A DNA stretch of 64,000 nucleotides, taken from the NCBI GenBank assembly GCA_022571515.1, contig JACZXQ010000001.1, forward strand, positions 1-64,000, read 5' to 3'. The stretch's first letter is position 1, and every line of letters begins with the position of its first letter. The position numbers and the translations under genes are program-made. Below are positions 7,724 to 16,462 of the stretch, piece after piece. The DNA is from Gemmatimonadota bacterium. GTDB lineage: Bacteria > Gemmatimonadota > Gemmatimonadetes > Longimicrobiales > Gaopeijiaceae. The notes below the pieces were generated by a model. The model worked only from the letters and a program-made list of their open reading frames with translations. It had not been told where the DNA came from and made no database searches.

Positions 7724-7754
7724 AGGTAAACCCTAGAGTCTACTCCAAAGTCAA
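7724..7754 (-). promoter_or_regulatory. MerR-type promoter/operator for the ATPase-OsmC operon
   Basis: Minus strand: TTGACT -35 (7749-7754), 19-bp spacer, TTACCT (7724-7729). Dyad 7730-7751 with arms ACCCTAGAGT and ACTCCAAAGT around CT. It lies about 32 bases upstream of the ATPase start and in the divergent gap with the MerR gene. Confidence 0.8.
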
Positions 7755-7819
7755 GGGCCTGCTGATCGGCAGATTCCTCGTCACGCAGGCCCTGGACTTG
7801 AGCCCTTGCAGGGGAAACA

Positions 7820-7841
7820 ACCTTTGAGTAGCCTTCAAGGT
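7820..7841. promoter_or_regulatory. Weaker 22-bp dyad near the MerR gene start, possible autoregulatory site
   Basis: Arms ACCTTTGAGT and CCTTCAAGGT around AG, 7 of 10 bases pairing, same total length and edge bases as the three strong sites. Neither strand gives a convincing -35/-10 around it, so it may be a repression-only site 40 bases before the regulator gene, or chance similarity. Confidence 0.3.
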
Positions 7842-7881
7842 TCCGGGGGCGGACCCGGGGCTAACTCTTGGAGCACCTGTG

Positions 7882-8286
7882 ATGCGGATCGGAGAGCTGG
7901 CGAAGACGATGGGCATCACGCCCGACACCATCAGGTACTACGAGCGCGAAGGGTTGCTTCCTCCCCCGCAGCGCACGGCGAGCGGCTACCGGGACTACGG
8001 ACCGGAGACCGTGGACGATCTCCAGTTCATCAAGAAAGCGCAGGCACTGGGGCTCAAGCTGAGCGCCGTGCGCGAGGTCATGGAGATTTCCTCGGGCGGC
8101 GAGCCGCCGTGCGAGCACGTGCGTGCGACTGTCGCCGGGCGCCTGGGCGAGGTGGAGCAGCGGCTGAAGGAACTCAGGGCCCTGCGCTCAACGCTGCGCG
8201 AGACGCTGACACGGCTTGATCGTGCGCCGGCGCCCAAGGAGGGCTGCCGCTGCGCCGTGATCGAGTCAGTGGATCGCCCGGGTTAA
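7882..8286 (+). CDS. MerR-family metal-responsive transcriptional regulator
   Basis: 134 residues. The N-terminal winged helix-turn-helix (MRIGELAKTMGITPDTIRYY, then EREGLLPPPQR) is classic MerR. A long dimer helix follows (about 80-115), and three Cys (PPCEHV and GCRCAVIE near the C-terminus) match the ligand pattern of metal-sensing members such as ZntR/CadR/PbrR/CueR relatives. The ATG at 7882 is chosen; a GTG three bases earlier is also possible (GGAG at 7870-7873). It is divergent from the P-type ATPase and probably activates the three long-spacer promoters of this island. The metal sensed cannot be read from sequence. Confidence 0.92.
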   Translation: MRIGELAKTMGITPDTIRYYEREGLLPPPQRTASGYRDYGPETVDDLQFIKKAQALGLKLSAVREVMEISSGGEPPCEHVRATVAGRLGEVEQRLKELRALRSTLRETLTRLDRAPAPKEGCRCAVIESVDRPG

Positions 8287-8371
8287 TCGAAGATCCTGCG
8301 ATCATTGCAGAAGCCGCTCAACGGTGAACAGATTCTGCTCGGCCCTCCACGTCCAGCTCAGTGACTCGCTC

Positions 8372-9016
8372 CTACCGGCGGCCCCCGCGCTCCCTACGCT
8401 CGGTCACCCGAATATCATCGTCCGAGCGGAGTACCGTGTCGGGCCCGCCTGAGCCAACCATGAAGGAGTCCGCCCAGATCCGGTAGTAGTAGGTCGAGCC
8501 CCACGGGTCACTCACGCTGCGGTAGGTCTGCAGCAACCAGTCCTCGAACACCTCCGGTTGCGGGAAGAGGCCGCTCTCGTCGGCGGTGCGCTGCAGGCCG
8601 ACGACCATGCGTTCGAGCGTCCGCTCCACACCCGAATTGTTCCGCTTGTCGAACAGGGTTCGGATCTCGCCCTGGATCCGGGCCCTGGACTAGAAGGCCG
8701 TTGAAGAAGTGGGGTGCGGCCGCGCGACCATGCCTCCGGCATGGGTACCCCGGTCTTGCGTGACTCAGGGTAGGAACGACGACGAGGGTCAACAACAGCG
8801 AATGCTGTTGTCGGCAGGGCGGGCACCGCCGCCGAAGGCGGTGGTCCCGTCGTTAGAACTCCTTACCGTAGCGATTGCTATGCCTGCGGAGTTCCGCCAT
8901 AGGATCTGGCCCCGTGGCGCGCCTAACGCGGCTCGCCCCACTTCTTCAACAGCCTTCTAGGAAATCGCGTACGCCAGTGCGCTCACGAGGAACAGGGCCA
9001 GGAAAACCTTCGTCAT
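8372..9016 (-). pseudogene. Pseudopilin-like (GspG C-terminal type) gene split by a MITE-like element
   Basis: The N-terminal piece (from ATG at 9016, with GGAGG seven bases upstream) reads MTKVFLALFLVSALAYAI, a short hydrophobic anchor. The C-terminal piece (8689 down to 8372) reads on through an all-helical part to SDPWGSTYYYRI and SGGPDTVLRSDDDI, the calcium-loop end typical of type II secretion pseudopilin G. The insert at 8690-8960 separates them. Removing it plus one copy of the flanking GA pair restores a continuous 123-residue frame. There is no prepilin peptidase motif, so the intact ancestor was a pseudopilin relative anchored by a plain N-terminal helix. As it stands the gene is broken. 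Confidence 0.8.
8690..8960. mobile_element. MITE-like element, 271 bp, 25-bp terminal inverted repeats
   Basis: The left end (8690-8714) begins CTAGAAGGCCGTTGAAGAAG and the right end (8936-8960) is its inverse with one mismatch. No transposase is encoded. The flanks show GA on both sides (8688-8689 and 8961-8962), a possible 2-bp target duplication; alternatively CTAG itself is the duplicated target (a YTAR site as used by IS5-group elements). Inside are four short perfect hairpins (8728-8744, 8792-8811, 8824-8843, 8886-8897). The element is a non-autonomous derivative of an unidentified insertion sequence. Confidence 0.8.
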
Positions 9017-9035
9017 GCAGGAGCCTCCACCACGC

Positions 9036-9314
9036 TCAGGCGGCCTTGGCCCGATTCTTCAGCATGATGCTCGCAACGCCCATGACGATCGCGATGGGTA
9101 CGGTCGCCTGGACCCAAGGTTGGCCGATGTTGAGGAGCGAAAAGCCCCAGAGGCTCCAGGCTGCGGGAGCGAGAAGCAACACGAGTGTCGAAACCTCTTC
9201 AGGCGCTTCTTCGCGGGCCTTTCCGAATAGCGCGCTGAACACGCCCACGACACCCGCACCGATCATCACAACCGCACATACCCGCACGAATATCATGTAG
9301 AACATGATCATCAT
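9036..9314 (-). CDS. Small two- or three-helix membrane protein of unknown function
   Basis: 92 residues from an ATG with AGGAGG eight bases upstream. The first helix (MFYMIFVRVCAVVMIGAGVV) is followed by a short charged loop (KAREEAPEEV) and two more hydrophobic stretches (LVLLLAPAAWSLWGF; ATVPIAIVMGVASIML). No family recognised. It lies 19 bases upstream of the split pseudopilin-like gene on the same strand, so the two were probably one operon. Confidence 0.6.
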   Translation of the reverse strand: MMIMFYMIFVRVCAVVMIGAGVVGVFSALFGKAREEAPEEVSTLVLLLAPAAWSLWGFSLLNIGQPWVQATVPIAIVMGVASIMLKNRAKAA

Positions 9315-9404
9315 GGTGCTGCCTCCTACGACGGACTCCGCCCACACCCCGTGGGATCAACCTGCGGGGCCTCGATATCCACTGCAATCAATGTGCCTTC
9401 CCCG

Positions 9405-10751
9405 CTACGCGCGATCCAGGTCGAGAAGCGCGTGCAGCAACACGTTCATGCCACTCACTACGTGCCGAGGCTCGGTAAACTCTCGCGGTGAGTGGCTGAT
9501 CCCGTCTCGGCTGGGTACGAAAATCATGCCCACCGGACCGAGTAGCGCGATGCTCTGGGCGTCGTGTCCGGCGCCGCTGGGCATTCGGACATTCGTGTAT
9601 CCGAGGCGCTCGGCAGCCGCTTCAATCACGCGCCGCAGCCGCCGTGCGGTGGGCGCGGCCGCGCTCACGTAGAACCGCTCGAAGGTGAACCGAGCCTCCT
9701 CCGACGCCACGATCTCCGCGGCGCGGGCTCCGATGACCTCGTAGACGCGATCGATCTTCGACATCTCGAGGTCACGGATCTCGAGGCTGAGAGTCACGGT
9801 GCCCGGGATCACGTTGGGAACGCCCGGCTGTACGTCGAGGCGGCCTACCGTCGCCACCTGGCGCCCCGGCATGGACGAAGCCACGTCATCGACCGCCTCG
9901 ATGAAGCGGGCGGCGGCCACCAGTGCGTCCCTGCGGACGTTCATGGGAGTCGTACCCGCATGGTTGGCGAACCCCCTGATCGTGACGTTCCAGCGCTTGA
10001 TCCCGACGATCCCCTCCACCACTCCGATCTCCACCTCCTCGGCCTCGAGCAGGGCACCCTGCTCGATGTGCAGTTCCAGGTAGGCGGCGATGTCCCCCTC
10101 CTGACGCCTGACCTCATCCAGCCGAGCGGGATCGCCACCCACGAGGCGCAGCCCCTCCGCGATGGTGTGGCCGCTGGCGGTGACCAGATCGAGCTCCGCG
10201 TGCTCCACCTGGCCGATCAGGGCACGGCTCCCCGTCTTGCCGCCCTCTTCGTTGCTGAAGATCACTACCTCGAGAGGGTGCCTCAGGGCCACCCGGTTGT
10301 CGGCGAGGGTACGGGCGACCTCGACCGCCCCGATGGAGCCCACCTGTCCGTCGAAGTTCCCACCGCTCGGGACGGAATCGATGTGGGATCCCATCATGAG
10401 GGGCGCCCGCCCCGGGTCGCTTCCAGCCTTCCGGCCGATGAGATTGCCCGCGAAGTCGACGCTGACCGAGAGACCGGCCTCGCGCATGAGGCCCGCCACG
10501 TAGTCCCGTGCCGCACGGTCGGCCTCGCTGAACGCCACCCGCCTGATGCCCCCCTCCGGCGTTTTCCCGAATTCGGCGAGGGCGCGCAGCCATTCCAGCG
10601 CACGGGAACCGTTAACGCGCAGAGAAGCCTGTTGACCTCGACGCGCCAGGGCAGTCCCAGAGTGACGGCCCAGTTCGGCCAAGTCCGTCCCCGTCACGGC
10701 GAGGACACCCAGGGCCGTGCCCGCTCGGCGGCCAAACTCTCGTCGGTTCAC
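9405..10751 (-). CDS. Tat-exported M20-family amidohydrolase (N-carbamoyl-amino-acid hydrolase / allantoate amidohydrolase type)
   Basis: 448 residues from a GTG preceded by GGAGG; the first residues NRREFGRRAGTALG form a twin-arginine signal. Metal-site motifs of the M20/AllC-HyuC group are present: MGSHIDSVPSGGNFDG (His and bridging Asp), FSNEEGG, LHIEQG and a late His in SGAGHDAQS. The insert lid domain (about 230-345) carries KRWNVTIRGFANHAGTTPMN. The enzyme hydrolyses carbamoyl or ureido amides of amino acids using two metal ions. Export to the periplasm is unusual for the family and comes from the Tat signal. It is divergent from the permease gene at 10890. The precise substrate is unknown. 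Confidence 0.88.
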   Translation of the reverse strand: MNRREFGRRAGTALGVLAVTGTDLAELGRHSGTALARRGQQASLRVNGSRALEWLRALAEFGKTPEGGIRRVAFSEADRAARDYVAGLMREAGLSVSVDFAGNLIGRKAGSDPGRAPLMMGSHIDSVPSGGNFDGQVGSIGAVEVARTLADNRVALRHPLEVVIFSNEEGGKTGSRALIGQVEHAELDLVTASGHTIAEGLRLVGGDPARLDEVRRQEGDIAAYLELHIEQGALLEAEEVEIGVVEGIVGIKRWNVTIRGFANHAGTTPMNVRRDALVAAARFIEAVDDVASSMPGRQVATVGRLDVQPGVPNVIPGTVTLSLEIRDLEMSKIDRVYEVIGARAAEIVASEEARFTFERFYVSAAAPTARRLRRVIEAAAERLGYTNVRMPSGAGHDAQSIALLGPVGMIFVPSRDGISHSPREFTEPRHVVSGMNVLLHALLDLDRA

Positions 10752-10889
10752 GTCGCGCCTCCGGTGTGAGTCCTGCAACCAGGGCAACATGCCCCGGCTC
10801 CCTGCCCAGGATCAAGCCGGGTCTCCCGAAACCGGCTCCTGCGACTGTGCGTAGGGGAGTTGGGAAACGAAACTTCTCGGGGGAACCAC

Positions 10890-13313
10890 ATGTCGGGACT
10901 GCTACAAGACCTTCGCTACGCCGGCCGGATGCTGTTCAAGAACCCGGGCGTAGCCGGCATCGCCGTGATCGCTCTGGCTCTCGGGATAGGGCTCACCGCG
11001 ATCATGTACAGCATCGTGCACGGTGCGCTCTTCCGCGGGCTTCCGTTCGAGGATGGAAACAGGATCGTCCACATCGAACGGAGCAATCTCGCCGAGGGCA
11101 TCACGGACATGGCGGTCTCCATCCACGACTATACGGACTGGAGAGACCAGCAATCCTCATTCGAGGAGCTGGGCGCCTACTACGATGGCACGGCCAACCT
11201 CAGGGGCACCGAGCGCACAGACCGCTACGACGGGGTATTCATCACGGCCAACGCCATGACGACCCTCGGCGTGCAGCCGATCCTGGGGCGTCTGTTCCGC
11301 GAGGATGAGGATGGACCCGGGGCCCCACCCGTGATGATCATAAGCCATCGGGTGTGGACCGACCGTTTCGGGCAGGATCCTGGCATCGTGGGCCAGACCG
11401 TGCACCTGAATCGCGAGGCGACGACCGTGATCGGCGTCATGCCCGAAGGGTTCAGGTTCCCGACCCAGAACGACCTCTGGGCACCGCTTCGATTGGACCC
11501 CGTAGAGCTCGAGCGCGACTCGGGCACCTGGCTGGAGGTTTTCGGGCGGTTGAAGCCCGGCGTGAGCGTGGACGAAGCGCTCGTGGAGTTCAACGGGATC
11601 GCGACCCGCCTCGAGGCCCAGTACCCCGAATCGAACCGGGGTGTGCGCGTCATCATGCAGCCCTTTACACGGGAGTACATCGGCCGCGACGTAGCACCTG
11701 TCCTCTACTCCATGCTCATCGCGGTCTTCCTGGTACTGGTCGTAGCGTGCGCGAACGTGGCCAACCTGCTGCTGGCCCGCGCCGCAATGCGATCCAAGGA
11801 GGTGGCGATCCGCACCGCCATGGGGGCGAGCCGCTTCAGGGTCATGATCCAACTGCTGGCCGAGGCTCTGACGCTTGCGACGGTGGGGGCACTCCTGGGC
11901 GTGGGGATCGCCTGGGTCGGAATCGACTGGTTCGCGAAGATCGTCGAGGCGACCGAACCGCCCTACTGGCTCGTCTTCAAGCTCGACGGCCCCGTGCTGA
12001 TCTTCATCGTGGGCCTGACCATGACGGCCGCGATCATCTCGGGAGTGATCCCGGCGATCAAGGCCTCGAGCGGTTCCCCTCAGGACGTGCTCAAGGACGA
12101 TTCGCGGGGTTCCTCGAGTCTCCGGGTCGGGCGGCTCAGCCGGTCTTTGGTGGTCGTCGAGCTCGCGCTATCGACGGGTGTCTTGGTGGTTGCGGGACTC
12201 ATGATCAAGGGCGTGGCCAAGCTCAGCAACTTGGACCTGCCGTTCGCCACGGAGGATGTGCTCACGGTCCGAGTCGGCCTTACGGAGGACTATTCCGACC
12301 TGGAAACCCAGGTCAGGTTCTACGACGAGCTCGAGCGGCGCATCGAGGCTAGCCCGGGTGTGGCCTCCGTCGCGTTCGCGAGTAGCATGCCGGGGCTGGG
12401 CAGCGGTAGCACCTTCTATGCCCAAGACGGCGAGAGCTACACCACCGACCAGGACTACCCCCGGGCGCGCTGGGCGATGATCACACCGACGTTCTTCGAG
12501 ACGTTCGGCGTGGACGTGCTCCGCGGGCGCGCCTTCACCGACCAGGACGATGCCAACTCGAACCACGCGGTCATCGTGAACGAGAGCTTCGCGCGCCGCG
12601 CTTTCCCCGGCGAGGATGCGCTCGGGAAGCGTATCCGCCGCGGCAGGTCCGACAGCACGGAGGAGTGGGCCACCATCGTCGGAATCGTGCCCGACCTCCG
12701 CATGAACGGAATCGGCGACAACGACAACGAAGAGCCCGAGGGCATGTACTTCCCGGTCGCCCAGATCGGCAGCCGGTTCCTGACGGCTGCCCTGAGGGCG
12801 CGCGGCGATCCACTCGACCTCGCATCGGTCGTACGTGACGAGGTGTCAGCGATGGACAAGGAAGTGCCGGTCTACTGGGTCCAGACCATGACCGACGCCA
12901 TCGGCCAGAACACCTGGTTCTACAGCACGTTCGGCACGCTCTTCCTGGTTTTCGGTGCGGTCGCCCTGTTCCTCTCCTCGGTCGGACTCTACGGGGTCAT
13001 GTCGTTCGGAGTGAGCCGGCGCACGCGAGAAGTGGGTATCCGCATGGCCCTGGGCGCGGAGGGCAAGCAGGTACAGGCGCTCATCCTGCGCCAAAGCTTC
13101 GGTCAGATCGCGATCGGGCTGCTGTTCGGATTGGGAATCGCGGCCGTGTTGTCGCGGGGCATGGCTCTGCTGCTCTTCGAGACCGAGCCGTGGGATCCGG
13201 TGATCTTCGGGCTGATCAGCGCCGTGCTGGCCGGGAGCGGTCTGCTGGCGTCACTGATCCCAGCCCGCCGGGCCGCCCGTATCGACCCCATGGAGGCGCT
13301 CCGATACGAGTGA
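10890..13313 (+). CDS. FtsX/MacB-type duplicated orphan ABC permease (ADOP family)
   Basis: 807 residues. The opening MSGLLQDLRYAGRMLFKNPG followed by a first helix (AGIAVIALALGIGLTAIMYS) is the hallmark of the acidobacterial duplicated orphan permease family. Two MacB-periplasmic plus FtsX modules follow: periplasmic parts about 50-235 and 445-635, helices about 280-390, 425-445 and 690-795. Each FtsX block has the coupling motif (SKEVAIRTAMGASRFR and TREVGIRMALGAEGKQ). No ATPase gene lies next to it. Start chosen at the ATG after GGGGGAACCAC because the family begins there. Substrate unknown; members probably work with distant ATPases. Confidence 0.9.
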   Translation: MSGLLQDLRYAGRMLFKNPGVAGIAVIALALGIGLTAIMYSIVHGALFRGLPFEDGNRIVHIERSNLAEGITDMAVSIHDYTDWRDQQSSFEELGAYYDGTANLRGTERTDRYDGVFITANAMTTLGVQPILGRLFREDEDGPGAPPVMIISHRVWTDRFGQDPGIVGQTVHLNREATTVIGVMPEGFRFPTQNDLWAPLRLDPVELERDSGTWLEVFGRLKPGVSVDEALVEFNGIATRLEAQYPESNRGVRVIMQPFTREYIGRDVAPVLYSMLIAVFLVLVVACANVANLLLARAAMRSKEVAIRTAMGASRFRVMIQLLAEALTLATVGALLGVGIAWVGIDWFAKIVEATEPPYWLVFKLDGPVLIFIVGLTMTAAIISGVIPAIKASSGSPQDVLKDDSRGSSSLRVGRLSRSLVVVELALSTGVLVVAGLMIKGVAKLSNLDLPFATEDVLTVRVGLTEDYSDLETQVRFYDELERRIEASPGVASVAFASSMPGLGSGSTFYAQDGESYTTDQDYPRARWAMITPTFFETFGVDVLRGRAFTDQDDANSNHAVIVNESFARRAFPGEDALGKRIRRGRSDSTEEWATIVGIVPDLRMNGIGDNDNEEPEGMYFPVAQIGSRFLTAALRARGDPLDLASVVRDEVSAMDKEVPVYWVQTMTDAIGQNTWFYSTFGTLFLVFGAVALFLSSVGLYGVMSFGVSRRTREVGIRMALGAEGKQVQALILRQSFGQIAIGLLFGLGIAAVLSRGMALLLFETEPWDPVIFGLISAVLAGSGLLASLIPARRAARIDPMEALRYE

Positions 13314-13332
13314 CCCTGCGAAGACCGACCCT

Positions 13333-16176
13333 CTAGAACACCACGTTCGCCACCCGCTTGCCGGCTCTGTCGAGCAAGATGGGCTCGCCCAGGCCGAGCT
13401 CGCGCAGGCGGGCGAACTGCGTCTTGGCGTCACCCACCACCAGATAGATCATGCGGTCAGGCATGATGTACATCTCCGCCAGTTCCCGGTGGCGCTCCAG
13501 AGTCATGTCGCCCACCACTTGCTCCCTCTGGCTGATGTAGTCGAACGGCAGGTCGTAGGTGGCGATCGTGTTCAGTGTGCCCAGCAGCGCACCCAGCGTC
13601 TCGAAGCGCCGGGCGTTCGACTGGATGAGGGCGCCCTTGGTGAACGTCAGATCTTCCGCGCTGATACCCTCGCGGTATTTCGCGATCTCGTCCTTGAAGA
13701 TCTGGACGGACTCGAGCGTCACGTTTGAACGCACACCGGACGAGGCCATGAAGGATCCCGGGTAACTCGATCCCGAGAAACTTGAGCTCGCTCCGTACGT
13801 GTAACCCTTCTCCTCGCGGAGGATCATGTTGACGCGGCTGTTGAAGCTGCCTCCCAGCTGATAGTTCATCACCGTGGTCGCATAATGGTCGGGATGCTCG
13901 TACGCCAGCCCCAGGTGGCCGATCCTGACTTCCGACTGCCGGGCGTCGGGCACGTCAACGAAGTACACGGTGGGTTCGTCCAGCGCCGGTGGCTCCGGGT
14001 AATCGGGGAATTCCACTTCCTTCGCAGCCCACTTCCGCTCCAGCGGCTCGAACAGTGCGATGGCATCTTCCTCGGAGATGTCGCCCACTATCGCGATGTG
14101 GGACACGCTGGGTGAATAGTTGGCCTCGTAGAAGTCGCGCACGTCCTCGATCGTGAGTGAGGAGACGATGTCCGGCGTCCCGATCGTCGGGTTGGACAAA
14201 ATGTGATCCTCACCGTAGAGCAACCGACTGAACACCTCCGAAGCCACGCTGGCCGGACTCGCGGCCCGCCGGTTGATCGTCTCAACGGTTTCGCGCTTGA
14301 TCCGCTCGAACTCGACCGTGTCCCAGCGCGGCTCGAGCAGGATCTCCTCGAAGAGGCCGTACACGCCGTCCAGCCTCGATCGGAGGGTGTTCGCCCGGAT
14401 TGTGATCGACTCCCGCCCCGTGGACATGCTGAGGTTGGCCCCGAGTTCGTCGATGGCCTCTTCCAGCTCCGCGGGCGTCCTGTTCCTTGTGCCCTCCATC
14501 ATGATGTCCGTCATGACGTTGGCGACGCCCACACGGGTGATGTCGTCCAGGAGCATGCCGCCCTTCATGGTCAGCGAGAACTGGACGAGCGGAAGCTCGT
14601 TGTGCTCGATCCCGAAGATCCGCATCCCGTTGGCGTACGTGTGTGTCCAGATCTCCGGCACCGCCAGCGCGGGGGAAGGACCGTTCGCGGGTTGAATGGA
14701 ACGGTCGAACGACGAAGGCAGGCGCTCGACGGAAGTTTCATCCGCCACGGCCGGTTCCTGGCCGGCTACGCCGGCGGTGGTAAGCGACTCCTCCTGGATC
14801 GGGAAGCGCTCGGAGTTCGCGGCGACAAGTTCGACCTGTCCTTTCGGCACGAAGCTGGTCAGCACGTAGGGCTTGTCCTTCACGTACTCATTGTAGACCC
14901 GCCAAACGTCGTCGACCGAAACCGCGAGGATGTTCTCGATGTCGGTGCCGATGAAGCCCGGGGATCCCGTGAACTCGTTGTAGGAGGCGAGCTGGAACGC
15001 CTTGCCCAGCACGCTCGAGATGCCGTTGTAGAACCCGGTCTCGACCTGGGCCTTGATTCGGCTGATGTCACGCTCCGTGAAGCCGTCCGCCTCGAAACGG
15101 TCGAACGCCTGCATCACCGCGTTCTCGACGTCGGTGAGGCTCTTGCCGGGGAACGTGCGAATGCTCACGCGGAACGTCCCGGCGATCTCGAGGCTGCCTT
15201 GGAAGACACGGGCTCGTGGAGCCAACTGGCTCTCCTCTACAATCACTTTGTAGAACGGCGACCTCTTGCCGTCGGACAACAGCAAGCCCAGGAACTGAAG
15301 CGCGTAGGAGTCCTCGTTGTACCGCTCGACCGACGGGAAGACCATGTTGAGCTCCGGCGAGCGCGCGAAGTTGTCCTCATGGAAGGCGCGCTTCGTCTCT
15401 GTCAGCACCGCCGCCCTCGGCTCCGGGTCCGGCTGCTTCTCAGGCGAGGGCAACTCGCCGAAGTACTTCTCGATCCACTCTTTCGTGCGCGCGACGTCGA
15501 AGTCGCCCGCCACGACCAGGGTCGCGTTGTTCGGACCGTACCACTTGGTGAAGAAGCCGCGAATATCCTCCAGGGTCGCGTTCGCCAAGTCCTCGAATGA
15601 ACCGATCACTGACCAGTTGTACTGGTGATCCTCCGGGTAGAGCATCTTGCCGATCATGTAACCCGTGTGCCCGTACGGGACGTTGTCCACGCGCTGGCGC
15701 TTCTCGTTCTGGACCACGTCCTGCTGGTTCAGGAAGGCTGCCTGAGTCACGGTCGGCAGCAGGTAACCCATGCGATCGGCCTCGAGCCACAGCGCCATCT
15801 CCAATGCATTGTTGGGCACGATCTCGAAGTAGATCGTATTGTCGTTGCTGGTCCCGCCGTTCAACGTGCCGCCCACCGCCTGGATCTTCTGGAAGAATTG
15901 GTCCTCTGCCACGTGCTGTGACGATTGGAACATCATGTGCTCGAAGAGGTGAGCGAAGCCGGTTCGGCCCGGCTCCTCACGGTTGGAGCCCACGTGATAG
16001 AGCACCGCTACCGCGGCGATGGGATCCGAACGATCCTCGTGCAGAACCACGTCCAGGCCGTTGTCGAGCGTATACTTCTCGAAGTCGACGTCCAGGCCGG
16101 CCTGACTCTGCGGGGCGAATCCGACGGCGATTCCGGCGGCCAGTGCAACGACGACGAACATCCGCAACCAGCGCAT
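13333..16176 (-). CDS. Secreted M16-family zinc metallopeptidase (two-module insulinase type)
   Basis: 947 residues with a signal peptide (about 1-26). The inverted zinc motif HLFEH is at 76-80 and the downstream ligand Glu sits in ALWLEADRMGYL. The N-terminal active module is followed by a second inactive module (about 510-935; GYTYGASSSF is typical), so this is a full-length clamshell peptidase. M16 enzymes degrade unfolded peptides. It converges on the permease gene (stops about 20 bases apart with no clear hairpin). A secreted peptidase fits the several other peptidases in the window. Confidence 0.93.
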   Translation of the reverse strand: MRWLRMFVVVALAAGIAVGFAPQSQAGLDVDFEKYTLDNGLDVVLHEDRSDPIAAVAVLYHVGSNREEPGRTGFAHLFEHMMFQSSQHVAEDQFFQKIQAVGGTLNGGTSNDNTIYFEIVPNNALEMALWLEADRMGYLLPTVTQAAFLNQQDVVQNEKRQRVDNVPYGHTGYMIGKMLYPEDHQYNWSVIGSFEDLANATLEDIRGFFTKWYGPNNATLVVAGDFDVARTKEWIEKYFGELPSPEKQPDPEPRAAVLTETKRAFHEDNFARSPELNMVFPSVERYNEDSYALQFLGLLLSDGKRSPFYKVIVEESQLAPRARVFQGSLEIAGTFRVSIRTFPGKSLTDVENAVMQAFDRFEADGFTERDISRIKAQVETGFYNGISSVLGKAFQLASYNEFTGSPGFIGTDIENILAVSVDDVWRVYNEYVKDKPYVLTSFVPKGQVELVAANSERFPIQEESLTTAGVAGQEPAVADETSVERLPSSFDRSIQPANGPSPALAVPEIWTHTYANGMRIFGIEHNELPLVQFSLTMKGGMLLDDITRVGVANVMTDIMMEGTRNRTPAELEEAIDELGANLSMSTGRESITIRANTLRSRLDGVYGLFEEILLEPRWDTVEFERIKRETVETINRRAASPASVASEVFSRLLYGEDHILSNPTIGTPDIVSSLTIEDVRDFYEANYSPSVSHIAIVGDISEEDAIALFEPLERKWAAKEVEFPDYPEPPALDEPTVYFVDVPDARQSEVRIGHLGLAYEHPDHYATTVMNYQLGGSFNSRVNMILREEKGYTYGASSSFSGSSYPGSFMASSGVRSNVTLESVQIFKDEIAKYREGISAEDLTFTKGALIQSNARRFETLGALLGTLNTIATYDLPFDYISQREQVVGDMTLERHRELAEMYIMPDRMIYLVVGDAKTQFARLRELGLGEPILLDRAGKRVANVVF

Positions 16177-16462
16177 GGTTACCTCCAGACTGATGGGACA
16201 CCACCTCCCCGGGGGGGCTATTAGTAGTCAGGACCGTCTGAATCGTTCCGAGCTTCCCGGCCCGCGTCAGAGGCAGGCACCGCCCGCCACCCAAGGGCCA
16301 TTCGAGTTGCGCGCAGGAACAGCGCCCGGCAACGCGATGGGGCTCCGACACGCAGCACTCGCAGCGTCGGGAAAGACGCCTTAGCTTTCACGGGTTTCGC
16401 AACCAGTCGGGGCGGGGCCTCGCCGTCAGACGTTGGAAGGCTCTCACAACAGGAATCGACTC

